From: an uncultured Thermomicrobia bacterium
Lineage (GTDB): Bacteria; Chloroflexota; Chloroflexia; Thermomicrobiales; JALYUS01
DNA: 64,000 bases
NCBI GenBank assembly: GCA_937968015.1
Contig: CALBSO010000095.1
Location: 1 to 64,000, forward strand
Reading direction: 5' to 3'
Shown: one piece after another, positions 50,521 to 60,709 of the stretch
How the letters are laid out: every line of letters begins with the position of its first letter
How positions within the stretch are numbered: the first letter of the stretch is position 1
Translations under genes and position numbers: made by a program
Notes under the pieces: generated by a model
What the model was told of the DNA's origin: nothing
Database searches by the model: none
Seen by the model: the letters and a program-made list of their open reading frames with translations, nothing else

Positions 50521-52202
50521 TGCAGCAATTCAATCTGCTCGATGAGCGGTGGATTCCTTGTATTCGCGCGGACGACGGCACGGAAGAGGAGTACAGCCTC
50601 GCCGGTGTGCTCGTGAACGCGCACGCGCTGCGGGAGATTCGCGACTCCTCTCCGCTGGTGATTGCCGCCCTCCATCGGCTACTGCTCGCGGTGATTCACC
50701 GCGCCACGCGGCCGGACGGTGAGCAGGGCGGCCCCGCATCGTGGGAGGAATGGCGCGACCTCTGGACGCAGGGACACTTCGATGCGGAGCAATTAACGCA
50801 ATACCTCGAAGTATGGCGTCACCGCTTCGCATTGTTCGGCGACGATCGACCCTTCTATCAAGCGGCAAGTCTCGACTTCTCCTATGAACGCGCGATCACC
50901 AATCTTACGCATGAACTGAATACGGACGGCACTACGCTCTTCGATCACACCACGCGGGCGAACTCCCCGGCGTTCTCCCCCGCCCGCGCCGCGCGCTATC
51001 TCGTCGCGCATCAGGCATTCGCCATCGGCGGGCTGCTCTCGCTGGAGAAGGGACAGGACCCGAAACTCTATAAGTCCGCCGATTCCGCACCGCTCACGAA
51101 GGGTGCCGTACTGCTCGTGCAGGGGGAAACCCTCTTCGAGACGCTGATGCTGAACCTGCACCGCTATAACCGCCAAGATGCGGAGCCGTTCGCGATGGAT
51201 GCGGATGACGCCCCAGCCTGGGAACGCGAGACGGAGACGAGGGCCGAAGACCGCCGTTTGAAGGGGTATCTCGATCTGTTGACATGGCAAAGCCGCCGCA
51301 TTCGGTTGCACCCCACCAAGGAGCCGGATGGGACGGTTGTGGTGCGGAGCGTCGTCGTCATGAAGGGGAATCAGTTCCCGGACGGCTTCAACCGCTTCGG
51401 CCACGAGACAATGCTCGCCTTCCGCGTCAATAAGAAAGCGAAAGGGGCGGAGGACCCGACGCCCGTTGTCAGTTTCCAGCCCGAGAAAGCCCTCTGGCGT
51501 GACAGCCTCACATTGCTGCAATCGGCGGAGGATGCGAGGAAACGACCGAAGATGCTTGACTGGCTGGCGATCCTCACCGGACATCATGTCCTCGACCGCG
51601 CGCAGAGGGTGCCACTTGTCGCCTACGGTCTCGGATCGGATCGGGCAAAGATCTTCTTCTGGCGCACGGAGCAATTGCCGCTCCCGCTCGCCTATCTCTC
51701 CGACCCTGACTTGCTGGCGCGCGTCCGCGATGCTCTCGCACTCGCGGAGCAGACGGGGCGGGTCCTGCGCGATGCGATCCGCGAATTCGCCCGCTATATC
51801 TTCGTCCCCGACCCGTCAGATGATGTTCGAGTAACGCAAGACCTCTATCGTCAACGGAGCAAGGACATCGCTGCCTTATGCGCCACCCTCGCACCCGGTC
51901 GGCGGTACTGGGCGGCGCTGGACGCGGAATTCTCCCGATTTCTCGTCGCGCAAGCGGGAGAGGCGGCGAGCCGCCCGCCGGGAGAGACAGGGGAGTTGCC
52001 GATTGAACAGGCATTCATAGATTGGGGTAACGCAGTGCGCGACGCCGCGCGTGACGACTTCACCGCGCTTGTCGGCGGGCACGATGACTCGGCGCGTGCA
52101 ATGAAGGCGACAGTGCAGGCGCGGGGGTATTTCGAGGGACTATCGGCCTACTGGCGCAGACGCGCCGGATTGGACAGGAAGGAGGAAATGAATGGTGGAT
52201 AG
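50520..52202 (+). CDS. casA: Cas8e (CasA/Cse1), Cascade large subunit
   Basis: 560 residues from the ATG at 50520; upstream frame to 50379 is a shadow of cas3. N-terminal FNLLDERWIPC is the CasA signature; further family segments are EVWRHRFALFGDDRPFYQ and LTHELNTDGTTLFDHT. The protein recognises the PAM and recruits Cas3. Its C-terminal helical bundle ends 10 nt inside cse2. Confidence 0.95.
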   Translation: MQQFNLLDERWIPCIRADDGTEEEYSLAGVLVNAHALREIRDSSPLVIAALHRLLLAVIHRATRPDGEQGGPASWEEWRDLWTQGHFDAEQLTQYLEVWRHRFALFGDDRPFYQAASLDFSYERAITNLTHELNTDGTTLFDHTTRANSPAFSPARAARYLVAHQAFAIGGLLSLEKGQDPKLYKSADSAPLTKGAVLLVQGETLFETLMLNLHRYNRQDAEPFAMDADDAPAWERETETRAEDRRLKGYLDLLTWQSRRIRLHPTKEPDGTVVVRSVVVMKGNQFPDGFNRFGHETMLAFRVNKKAKGAEDPTPVVSFQPEKALWRDSLTLLQSAEDARKRPKMLDWLAILTGHHVLDRAQRVPLVAYGLGSDRAKIFFWRTEQLPLPLAYLSDPDLLARVRDALALAEQTGRVLRDAIREFARYIFVPDPSDDVRVTQDLYRQRSKDIAALCATLAPGRRYWAALDAEFSRFLVAQAGEAASRPPGETGELPIEQAFIDWGNAVRDAARDDFTALVGGHDDSARAMKATVQARGYFEGLSAYWRRRAGLDRKEEMNGG

Positions 52203-52842
52203 CGATGCGCCTTTCATCCGCTATCTCTACAAACTTGCGAGCGACGAGCGCGGCGGCGGCAAGGACGCACCGGGCGCGCGGGCTGCACTCGCCGGATTGC
52301 GCCGGGGGCGCGGCAAGGAGCCGGGGACAGTCACCGAGATGTATTCGCTTGTCGTGCCGCGATTGCGAGAAGCAAAATCGTGGGAACAGCAGTCATGGGT
52401 GGACGAAACATATTTCCTGATTGCCGCACTTTTCGCGGGTCACCGCTGGAGCCGGGAAAACGCCGAACCGGATTCATTCAAGGAGTCCCGTAGCAACCTC
52501 GGCACGTCATTCCGCGCATTCGCGCGCGCTGCCGAAGCCGACGGGCATGCGGTGAGCGCGAGTACGGAAAAGCGCTTCGCCGCTCTACTGGAATGCGATC
52601 GCCAGCGGTTGCCCGATCATCTACGCTACGCCATTAACCTCTTGGGCGACATCCCAATTGACTGGGCGACATTGCTCGATGACATCCTCCGCTGGGATGC
52701 GGAGAAGCGGACGCAACTGCGATGGGCGAAGGCGTATTGGTATCGCCCGCCCGCGAGACCCACCGATGACGAATCCCCAACGGGACAGACCAACGACGAT
52801 GACGACAATGGCGCTGACGCGCTCGCAGAAGAAGGAGACTAA
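52192..52842 (+). CDS. casB: Cse2 (CasB), Cascade small subunit
   Basis: 216 residues, alpha-helical and basic, with LAGLRRGRGKEPGTVTEMYSLV and LGTSFRAFARAAEADG typical of Cse2. Two copies run along the belly of Cascade and hold the displaced strand. Ends with an acidic tail. Site GGAGGAAATGA. Confidence 0.92.
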   Translation: MVDSDAPFIRYLYKLASDERGGGKDAPGARAALAGLRRGRGKEPGTVTEMYSLVVPRLREAKSWEQQSWVDETYFLIAALFAGHRWSRENAEPDSFKESRSNLGTSFRAFARAAEADGHAVSASTEKRFAALLECDRQRLPDHLRYAINLLGDIPIDWATLLDDILRWDAEKRTQLRWAKAYWYRPPARPTDDESPTGQTNDDDDNGADALAEEGD

Positions 52843-52847
52843 CCACC

Positions 52848-53996
52848 ATGTTGATTGAACTGCACGCCATTCAGAACTTCGCGCCCTCGAACCTGAACCG
52901 GGACGACACCGGCGCGCCGAAGGATTGCCTTTTCGGGGGGTACCGCCGTGCCCGCGTCTCCAGCCAAGCCTTCAAGCGGGCGATGCGAATGGAGTTCCGT
53001 GACGGCGGCCTGCTGCCGGACAAGGCGGATATTGGCACGCGCACGAAGCGCATCGTCGAGGGGTTAACCGCGCGGTTGGGAGACGCCGGGATCGCGGAGG
53101 AGGAGTCGAGGCCGCTCATCGAACGGGCGCTTGGCGGCCTCGGCCTGAAACTCGAAGAGAACAAGACGCAATATCTCCTCTTCGTCGGCCCCCGCGAACT
53201 CGACGCCCTCGCGGTGGCGTGCGTGCAACTCCGCGATATGGGAGAGAGTGATACGACGGGCGACGGGGCGACGAAGAGCGGGCGGAACGCGAAGAGAGAG
53301 GCGAAGAGTGCCATCACCGGGGAGATGCAGCGGACCTTGAAGGCGGCAATGGACGGCGGCAAGGCAGCGGACATCGCGCTCTTTGGGCGGATGGTCGCGG
53401 ATAATGCCGACATTAACACCGACGCCGCTTGCCAGGTGGCGCACGCCATCTCCACGCACAAGACGGACATCGAGTTCGACTACTACACCGCCGTGGACGA
53501 CCTCAATCCGAAGGAGGAGACCGGGGCAGGGATGATCGGCACGGTGGAGTTCAACTCCGCCTGCTTCTATCGTTACGCGAACGTTGACCTCGACCAGTTA
53601 CGCCACAACCTCAACGACGATGCGGCAGCAGTCCACCAAACACTTGAAGCGTTCGTGCGCGCCTTCGTGACCGCCATCCCCGCTGGGAAGCAGAACAGTA
53701 TGGCGGCGCAGAACCCGCCCTCGTTCGTCTTCGCGGTAGCGCGGGACGCGGGCAACTGGTCACTCGCCAACGCCTACGTGCGCCCGGTGCCGCAGCACGC
53801 GGACGATCTCGTCAAGGAATCCATCGGGCGGCTCGACACGGAATGGGCGGGGATTACGAAGATGTACGGCACGCGCTCCATCGTCGGCACCTGGTGGTGC
53901 GCCTCCCACGACGTGCCGCAGTCCATCGCGCTGCGCGATGAGGTGCCGGATGTGGACACCCTCGTTGAGCGCGTGCTCATGGCAGGGACGGCATGA
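52848..53996 (+). CDS. casC: Cas7e (CasC/Cse4), Cascade backbone subunit
   Basis: 382 residues. N-terminal NFAPSNLNRDDTGAPKDC and RRARVSSQAFKRAMR segments, DIEFDYYTAVDDL and PVPQHADDLV are Cas7e hallmarks. Six copies bind the crRNA spacer. Overlaps cas5e by 4 nt. Confidence 0.95.
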   Translation: MLIELHAIQNFAPSNLNRDDTGAPKDCLFGGYRRARVSSQAFKRAMRMEFRDGGLLPDKADIGTRTKRIVEGLTARLGDAGIAEEESRPLIERALGGLGLKLEENKTQYLLFVGPRELDALAVACVQLRDMGESDTTGDGATKSGRNAKREAKSAITGEMQRTLKAAMDGGKAADIALFGRMVADNADINTDAACQVAHAISTHKTDIEFDYYTAVDDLNPKEETGAGMIGTVEFNSACFYRYANVDLDQLRHNLNDDAAAVHQTLEAFVRAFVTAIPAGKQNSMAAQNPPSFVFAVARDAGNWSLANAYVRPVPQHADDLVKESIGRLDTEWAGITKMYGTRSIVGTWWCASHDVPQSIALRDEVPDVDTLVERVLMAGTA

Positions 53997-54739
53997 AGAC
54001 GCTGCTGATGCGGCTCGCGGGGCCGATGCAGTCATGGGGGACGCAGAGCCAGTTCCGCGAGCGCGACACCGGGCTTGAGCCCTCCAAGAGCGGCGTCATC
54101 GGCCTCTTGTGCGCCGCGCTTGGCCGTCCGCGCGAGTCATCCGTCGCCGACCTCGCCGCGCTGGTGATGGGTGTGCGGGTCGAGCACGAGGGGGCGATGC
54201 GCCGCGACTATCAGACCACAGGGGGTTGGCACCTCCGGGAAGACAAAGGGCGATACGGCGTGGCGAAAGCGGACGGGAGTTTGTCGAAGGAAGCTGTGCC
54301 TTCCGACCGCTACTACCTCGCGGACGCGGACTTCCTCGTCGGCTTGAGCGGAGAGGATGAGCGGCTGCTCCACGCACTCGATGACGCCCTCGCGGCGCCG
54401 CACTGGCCGCTCTGCCTCGGGCGCAAGGCATTCGCCCCCGCCGTGCCGGTATGTCTGCCGGAGGGCGGTGTCGTGGACGGCGATGTCGAAACCGTCCTCA
54501 AGGAACATCCATGGCTTGGTCATCGCAGACCCGGCGAGCGGAAGCCGGAGAGTCTTCGTCTCGTGCTCGAATCCCCGACAGGAGCGCGGCGGCAGGACGT
54601 GCCGGCCTCGTTCGCGCTGGGGCGGCGGGAGTTCCGCGTCCGCTACGTCGCAACAGACTTCGTCTCGCTGAAAAATCTACCACAACAGGGAGGAGAAGTG
54701 ACCGATGTTTCTGTCGAAACTGACGCTGAATCTGCGTGA
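53993..54739 (+). CDS. casD: Cas5e (CasD), crRNA 5'-handle binding subunit
   Basis: 248 residues; MKTLLMRLAGPMQSWGTQSQF, quoted in part (LAGPMQSWGTQSQF), is the CasD start and GLLCAALGRPRES follows. It holds the 8-nt handle of the crRNA. Its end overlaps cas6e by 35 nt, a larger overlap than in the rest of the operon. Confidence 0.95.
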   Translation: MKTLLMRLAGPMQSWGTQSQFRERDTGLEPSKSGVIGLLCAALGRPRESSVADLAALVMGVRVEHEGAMRRDYQTTGGWHLREDKGRYGVAKADGSLSKEAVPSDRYYLADADFLVGLSGEDERLLHALDDALAAPHWPLCLGRKAFAPAVPVCLPEGGVVDGDVETVLKEHPWLGHRRPGERKPESLRLVLESPTGARRQDVPASFALGRREFRVRYVATDFVSLKNLPQQGGEVTDVSVETDAESA

Positions 54740-55403
54740 GCGCGATGCCCGCCGCGCCCTTGGTGATTGCCACCTACTGCACACGATACTGATGCGCGCC
54801 TTCCCGACGCTGTCGGGGGAGTCGAACCCGCGTGCGGCGGTCGGGTTGCTCTACCGCATCGAGCCGTCGCGCGAGGCGCGTGTGTCTATCCTCGCGCAAT
54901 CCGTCACCGAGCCGGATTGGTCCCGCCTCCCTGAGTGGTGCACCGAAGACCAAACCAAGTCCGTCGTCGCCTTCTACGACCGTATCGCGACGGGTCAGAC
55001 GCTCACCTTCCGCCTGCGCGCGAACCCGACGAAGATTGCTGGAGAGCGCCCGGATGGTGGACATCTGGTGAATGCCCGTCGGAAGGTGCTACGTGATCCG
55101 GTAATGCAAATCGAATGGCTCGTCCGCGCGGGGGAGCGAAGTGGGTTCGATCCGGTCTTCGTCCATGTCGCCCGGCGCGCGCCCGACGGGACGATCACCG
55201 GCACGGTGGACGTGCCGGACGTTCGGATTGTGCCGGAACCAGATGTCCGAGGGAATGGCAACAGAACTCTCGGCTCTGTCCGCTTCGAGGGGCGCCTCAC
55301 CGTGCGCGATGCCGACCAATTCCGCCGCACTCTCGCGGATGGGGTTGGGCGCGGCAAAGCGTACGGTTTCGGCCTCCTCTCTGTCGCACCGGCACGCCTA
55401 TAG
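54705..55403 (+). CDS. casE: Cas6e (CasE), crRNA-processing endoribonuclease
   Basis: 232 residues. MFLSKLTLNLRERDARRAL followed by CHLLHTILMRAFP, with the catalytic-His candidates at residues 23 and 26, and a C-terminal GVGRGKAYGFGLLSVAP glycine-rich loop. Cleaves the repeat stem-loop to leave the GTGAACCG handle. The same enzyme should process the creA candidate, whose stem differs but has equal length and handle. Confidence 0.95.
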   Translation: MFLSKLTLNLRERDARRALGDCHLLHTILMRAFPTLSGESNPRAAVGLLYRIEPSREARVSILAQSVTEPDWSRLPEWCTEDQTKSVVAFYDRIATGQTLTFRLRANPTKIAGERPDGGHLVNARRKVLRDPVMQIEWLVRAGERSGFDPVFVHVARRAPDGTITGTVDVPDVRIVPEPDVRGNGNRTLGSVRFEGRLTVRDADQFRRTLADGVGRGKAYGFGLLSVAPARL

Positions 55404-55464
55404 CACAGTTGTCGTTCTCTATCTGATCACTTACCTCAGCACTTTTACAACCGAGGAGTACGAC

Positions 55465-56430
55465 ATGAGCGCGAGCATGGATCTGCATCTGCTGCCCAAA
55501 ATCCGTGATGGCTGGAGTTATCTCTATGTCGAGCACGCAAAGATTGAGCAGGAGGCAAAAGGGATTGCGATCTACGACACAAATGGCGCCACGCCCGTCC
55601 CCTGTGCGTCTCTTACCCTCTTGATGCTCGGCCCCGGCACGAGCGTCAGCCACGCCGCGATCCGTGCCCTTGCGGACAACGGGTGTCTCGTCGTCTGGGC
55701 GGGTGAGGAGGGTGTCCGCTTCTACGCGCAGGGGATGGGCGAAACACGCTCCGCCGCGCGACTCTTGCGCCAGGCATGGCTCGTCTCCGATCCCGTCCGA
55801 CGGCTCGCGGTCGTGCGGCAGATGTACGAGCGCCGCTTCCCCGATCCCCTCGACCCCGATCTGACTCTCCAGCAAATTCGCGGTAAGGAGGGAGTGCGGG
55901 TGCGGGAGGCATATGCACGCGCCAGCCGTGAGGCGGGTATTGAATGGCAGGGTCGTTCGTACCGGCGCGACTCCTGGGCGAGCGCTGACCCTGTCAACCG
56001 CGCCCTCTCCTGCGCCAACAGTTGCCTCTATGGAATCTGCCATGCCGCGATTGTCTCCGCCGGATTCTCGCCCGCCCTCGGCTTCATCCACACCGGCAAG
56101 ATGCTCTCATTCGTCTACGACATCGCCGATTTATATAAGGCGGACATGACGATCCCACTCGCTTTCAAGGTCGCGGCCGCAGGGAAGGAGAAATTGGAGA
56201 GTCGCACGCGCCATGCCTGCCGCGATATCTTCTACGCCAAACGATTGCTCGCACGGATCGTAGATGACATTGACGCGGTGCTGACAGTTCCGGTTATCGA
56301 GACGCCAGACTTCGATACGGACTTCGCCGCACCCGGTGGGCTGTGGGATCCGGATACGGGCGAGGTCGCGGGTGGGGTGAACTTCGCTGACGAACCGGAG
56401 GAGGTGCAAGATGGTGATATTCATCCTTGA
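55465..56430 (+). CDS. cas1: Cas1, type I-E integrase
   Basis: 321 residues from the ATG at 55465 with GAGGAG. LPKIRDGWSYLYVEHAKIEQ at the start; catalytic residues in VREAYARAS (Glu), GFIHTGKMLSFVYDIADLYK (His and Asp). Integrates new spacers with Cas2. The frame continues 20 residues past typical Cas1e and overlaps cas2 by 20 nt. Confidence 0.96.
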   Translation: MSASMDLHLLPKIRDGWSYLYVEHAKIEQEAKGIAIYDTNGATPVPCASLTLLMLGPGTSVSHAAIRALADNGCLVVWAGEEGVRFYAQGMGETRSAARLLRQAWLVSDPVRRLAVVRQMYERRFPDPLDPDLTLQQIRGKEGVRVREAYARASREAGIEWQGRSYRRDSWASADPVNRALSCANSCLYGICHAAIVSAGFSPALGFIHTGKMLSFVYDIADLYKADMTIPLAFKVAAAGKEKLESRTRHACRDIFYAKRLLARIVDDIDAVLTVPVIETPDFDTDFAAPGGLWDPDTGEVAGGVNFADEPEEVQDGDIHP

Positions 56431-56686
56431 GCGCGTCCCGACCAGCCTGCGGGGCGAACTGACACGCTGGATGCTGGAACCGAAAGCGGGGGTCTTCATA
56501 GGCAAACTCTCGGCGATGGTACGCGAGCGACTCTGGGAAAAGATTTGCCAAGGCATGGGTGACGGGGCGGGAATGCTTTTCTACAGCGCGGACAATGAGC
56601 AAGGCTTCGCGATCCGGTACTGGGGCAGCACCACGAAGCGGATTGTAGACTTCGAGGGCATTTCGCTTGTGCAGATCCCCGCATAG
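56411..56686 (+). CDS. cas2: Cas2, type I-E
   Basis: 91 residues: MVIFILERVPTSLRGELTRW and GVFIGKLSAMVRERLWEK are type I-E Cas2 features; the C-terminal strand is FEGISLVQIP. Forms the core of the Cas1-Cas2 integrase. Its stop codon is only 16 bp from the first CRISPR repeat. Confidence 0.95.
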   Translation: MVIFILERVPTSLRGELTRWMLEPKAGVFIGKLSAMVRERLWEKICQGMGDGAGMLFYSADNEQGFAIRYWGSTTKRIVDFEGISLVQIPA

Positions 56687-56702
56687 CAGCGAAAATACCA
56701 GT
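56687..56702 (+). promoter_or_regulatory. Very short space between cas2 and first repeat
   Basis: Only 16 bp (CAGCGAAAATACCAGT) separate the cas2 stop and the first repeat. Any leader, promoter or IHF-like site must lie inside the cas2 coding sequence, or the array is transcribed with the cas operon. Confidence 0.6.
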
Positions 56703-59293
56703 ATCGTCCCCGCGCACGCGGGGGTGAACCGGGCAAACCGCACCTCAACGCGCTCGCGGCGCAATCGTCCCCGCGCACGCGGGGGTGAACCGTCGTCCAT
56801 CCCCGCTTCGTCCGCCCAGACCGCATCGTCCCCGCGCACGCGGGGGTGAACCGTGACGAAGTGGAATGAGGCGCTGGATACGATCATCGTCCCCGCGCAC
56901 GCGGGGGTGAACCGTAGGCGGCGGTCTCGCTCGGTGTGGACGCGGGATCGTCCCCGCGCACGCGGGGGTGAACCGATGCTGCCGATGGGGGCGCGGATGA
57001 CGCGATCATCGTCCCCGCGCACGCGGGGGTGAACCGCACTACGACGAGGTACAGAAGGCCGCGACCGCATCGTCCCCGCGCACGCGGGGGTGAACCGGTC
57101 GCGTTGTCATCGTACTGTTCGGGCAGCGAATCGTCCCCGCGCACGCGGGGGTGAACCGTCGCGCGGCACACACCGGAGGATTTGCGCGCTATCGTCCCCG
57201 CGCACGCGGGGGTGAACCGGCCCGCGAATGGGGGACTCTCGATTGAGAGATATCGTCCCCGCGCACGCGGGGGTGAACCGTAGGACGGTTTCAACTCAAC
57301 GAGAACCGCGCGATCGTCCCCGCGCACGCGGGGGTGAACCGTTCGCGCCCCGCCCGCCCTGAATGGCATTCGCATCGTCCCCGCGCACGCGGGGGTGAAC
57401 CGCGTCATGAGGATCGCCGCCTGGCGTTTGGTGAATCGTCCCCGCGCACGCGGGGGTGAACCGATCGCGGTCGAGCGAGCGTGTGCGGTTGCGGGATCGT
57501 CCCCGCGCACGCGGGGGTGAACCGAGTTGGCTGAATATCTCGGAGTAAAGAGCGTCATCGTCCCCGCGCACGCGGGGGTGAACCGGCAATGGCGGAGATG
57601 GCGGAGTACCGCACGAAATCGTCCCCGCGCACGCGGGGGTGAACCGGCCACCCTCGCGGATAAGGTGCGCGCGCTCGAATCGTCCCCGCGCACGCGGGGG
57701 TGAACCGGAATGGCAGATCACGCAAGCGGCGCAATATCGATCGTCCCCGCGCACGCGGGGGTGAACCGAGTAAGATAGTCATATAGTCAAGCGACTACAC
57801 ATCGTCCCCGCGCACGCGGGGGTGAACCGTTGGCGTCGGGCTGCGTCCAGTCGAGCACCTTATCGTCCCCGCGCACGCGGGGGTGAACCGGAAACCGGCG
57901 TGTGAGTATCACTATCGGCATCATCGTCCCCGCGCACGCGGGGGTGAACCGTCGTTGGGCGACCGGCGAGAGGAGCAATGGGAATCGTCCCCGCGCACGC
58001 GGGGGTGAACCGGGGAACAGGGATGAACCACTTCACCGATTGCAATCGTCCCCGCGCACGCGGGGGTGAACCGGCGAGGCCGTCCAGACTCGCCTTGGTT
58101 TCGAGATCGTCCCCGCGCACGCGGGGGTGAACCGATCGCGCGGTGCTGCCAGTGATGCACCATCGCATCGTCCCCGCGCACGCGGGGGTGAACCGGGGGC
58201 AATCAACGCGGCGGTCGTGCAAATGATATCGTCCCCGCGCACGCGGGGGTGAACCGCCCAAGCCAATCAGGTCGGCGTCCGTCACCGAATCGTCCCCGCG
58301 CACGCGGGGGTGAACCGTAGGCCAACCCGTTACTCGTCTGGTGGATGGCATCGTCCCCGCGCACGCGGGGGTGAACCGTCCGGGTACTGCGCCGCGCCCA
58401 GTGTGTTCGCATCGTCCCCGCGCACGCGGGGGTGAACCGTCGTGCGGCACACGAACGGGAACGTCCTCATAATCGTCCCCGCGCACGCGGGGGTGAACCG
58501 AGCAGCCCCGCCGCCAGAAACGCCAGTCCCGGATCGTCCCCGCGCACGCGGGGGTGAACCGAGATCGCCGCCCTCCGCGCTACTGTCGTCGCGATCGTCC
58601 CCGCGCACGCGGGGGTGAACCGAGCTTGCGCATGTTCGCGGACCGTCTCGAGGTATCGTCCCCGCGCACGCGGGGGTGAACCGACCAGTTAGTCAATTGG
58701 ACACCAGATAGCGGCATCGTCCCCGCGCACGCGGGGGTGAACCGTATGAGGCCGATCAATCACAACGAGTTATGATATCGTCCCCGCGCACGCGGGGGTG
58801 AACCGGACATCGGTTACGCTCCTCCCGCCGCTGCCTGATCGTCCCCGCGCACGCGGGGGTGAACCGACCGGCACGTTCAACTGGCGCGAGGCGAACACAT
58901 CGTCCCCGCGCACGCGGGGGTGAACCGTGGAAGATGAGCGGGGGACCGTCGAAAGAAAAATCGTCCCCGCGCACGCGGGGGTGAACCGGGAACGAGATTG
59001 GCATCGCACAAGATCAGTTGATCGTCCCCGCGCACGCGGGGGTGAACCGCACGAGGCGATCATGACGCCTGAGCAGATTGAATCGTCCCCGCGCACGCGG
59101 GGGTGAACCGAATGGCCGAACTTCGACCCGCACGGCAAGGCGATCGTCCCCGCGCACGCGGGGGTGAACCGTGGTTGCCATCGGCAACATGAAACGCCTG
59201 GAGATCGTCCCCGCGCACGCGGGGGTGAACCGGGGAAGGATACGCTCCCTGAGGTGATTGCGCGATCGTCCCCGCGCACGCAGGGGTGAACCG
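56703..59293 (+). CRISPR. Type I-E CRISPR array, 43 repeats and 42 spacers
   Basis: 29-nt repeat (starts ATCGTCCCC, 7-bp stem CCCCGCG/CGCGGGG, ends with the handle GTGAACCG) every 61 bp: 2562 bp between first and last repeat is exactly 42 x 61, so all spacers average 32 nt. Repeats appear identical except the last, in which one stem G is A (CGCAGGGG). The handle at the 3' end of the repeat and the degenerate last repeat show transcription from cas2 outward. The large, uniform array suggests active acquisition. Confidence 0.98.
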
Positions 59294-59428
59294 GCGGGGG
59301 AAGCAGCGAACCGAGATCATCGCCACGGTATGTAAGTGTAGCCTGACGTAATATAGTGCGATGTCAGGCGAATCTGATGTCAGCGTGTCAACGGCAATAA
59401 ATACGGCCGCCAAGCCGTAGCCTGCGCT
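59294..59428. other. Array-distal gap with small hairpin
   Basis: AT-richer than its surroundings. GCCTGAC (59341-59347) and GTCAGGC (59363-59369) form a 7-bp stem, a possible terminator for the array transcript or for the leftward terminase gene. No repeat-like or leader sequence. Confidence 0.4.
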
Positions 59429-60709
59429 TCAGTAGCCTCGATCCCAAGTGCCGATGCCAATCTCCGCACGCGCCGCCACGAAGAGCGGATCCTCGACAAG
59501 TTCCCATCGTTCCACGCCCTCCAAGATATTTGTGACCGCCCACACGAGTGCGTCAAGGCGATCCGGGCTGCTCCCGCTGGCGGGTGTCCACGTCGTCAGT
59601 TGATCTTCCAGTTCGAGAAGCGGGCGCACATGCCACGCGCGCCGCTGCTCGTATAGACTTGCGACCGGCTCCGCGCGCGTCAGTTTTCCCCGCGATGCAT
59701 GCACAAGCGTTACGGGCACGTAGGGGTTCACCGTCTGCAACACCGCCGCCACCATCGCACCGCCTTGATTCGCTTCCGCGACGATCCGATCTCCGCCATG
59801 CGCCGCGAGTGCCGCGATTGCTTGTCGCGCCCAGCCATCCGGGGTGTAGCGTCCGCTGCGGTCATCAAGGACGTACACCGCGCCGTCCACACCGAGACCG
59901 ACGACCACGATCCCCGTTTCGTCGGACTCCTCGCCGCTGCTTACCGCTGGATCAACGCCGACGACGACGCGCACGAGACCGGGGGGTGATCGACGCTGGT
60001 CGAACATCGCGCGCTGCCACAACGCGCCGGGCACATCTTCAAGCAGTTCGCCGTCCAGTTCCTGCCGTCCAAGCCGCGTCCCCTGATACCGCTTGACGAT
60101 CTGATCGAGGAAGGCCGGGGCAAGGTTCGCGGCATTCTCGCCCGTTGAGCCGCGCGTCACCGCCGTCGTTGGCGCATTGAGTAGGTCACGCACGAGGCGC
60201 ACGGGCCGGGGAGTTGTCGTGACGATCTGGCGCGGATCAGCACCGAGACGTAGGCCAAGTTGTAACTGATCCCAGGCGTCGGGAAACCGCCACGCCGCGA
60301 GTTCGTCCGCCCAGGCGCAGTCATGTTGCGGGCCGCGTAGCCGGTCGGGTTCGTCAGCGCTGAACGTTGTCGCGATCGCACCGTTCGGCCACGTTAACCG
60401 ACGCTTCGAGGGTTCGTAGATGGGCCGTGCGTGGTTGGGAGAGATGGACAAGATGCCGCTGGTTCCTTCTACCATTACATCGCGCACATCCGCTGCGGTC
60501 GGGCCAACGAGGGCAACGCGCCGCGCCGTGCCCTGTTCCACCTGTGCGCGCACCCACTCCGCGCCCGTGCGGGTTTTGCCCCAACCGCGTCCCGCGAGGA
60601 CAAGCCACGTTCTCCAGTCGCCGGGGGGCGGCAGTTGGTTCGGGCGGGCGATCCGCTCCCAATCCCCGCGTGGATCGAGCGCGGCAGCGAGACTAGCCGC
60701 GAGATTCAT
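59429..60709 (-). CDS. Phage terminase large subunit-like protein
   Basis: 426 residues from the ATG at 60709 (GGAGGCGACAA). N-terminal ATPase with LVLAGRGWGKTRTGAEWVRAQ (quoted in part: AGRGWGKTRTGAEW) and DCAWADELAAW (Walker B-like); C-terminal RNase-H-like nuclease with VVGVDPAVSSGEESDETG and VYVLDDRSG. Packages DNA into phage heads in intact phages. No capsid, portal or tail gene follows in the window, so it may belong to a remnant or to a satellite whose other genes lie beyond the edge. Confidence 0.9.
   Translation of the reverse strand: MNLAASLAAALDPRGDWERIARPNQLPPPGDWRTWLVLAGRGWGKTRTGAEWVRAQVEQGTARRVALVGPTAADVRDVMVEGTSGILSISPNHARPIYEPSKRRLTWPNGAIATTFSADEPDRLRGPQHDCAWADELAAWRFPDAWDQLQLGLRLGADPRQIVTTTPRPVRLVRDLLNAPTTAVTRGSTGENAANLAPAFLDQIVKRYQGTRLGRQELDGELLEDVPGALWQRAMFDQRRSPPGLVRVVVGVDPAVSSGEESDETGIVVVGLGVDGAVYVLDDRSGRYTPDGWARQAIAALAAHGGDRIVAEANQGGAMVAAVLQTVNPYVPVTLVHASRGKLTRAEPVASLYEQRRAWHVRPLLELEDQLTTWTPASGSSPDRLDALVWAVTNILEGVERWELVEDPLFVAARAEIGIGTWDRGY

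Noticed and set aside
56732..59264. Self-targeting spacers against the phage-like genes in the same window
   Set aside because: No match was noticed by eye, but a proper alignment of all 42 spacers with the window could not be run, so nothing is claimed.
56884..59413. Long minus-strand reading frames through the CRISPR array with repeating RFTPACAGT and VHPRVRGDD peptides
   Set aside because: They arise from a 61-bp period lacking stops; the peptide repeats are translations of the CRISPR repeat, not proteins.
59294..59428. CRISPR leader at the distal end of the array
   Set aside because: The handle orientation and the degenerate last repeat show that this is the trailer side.
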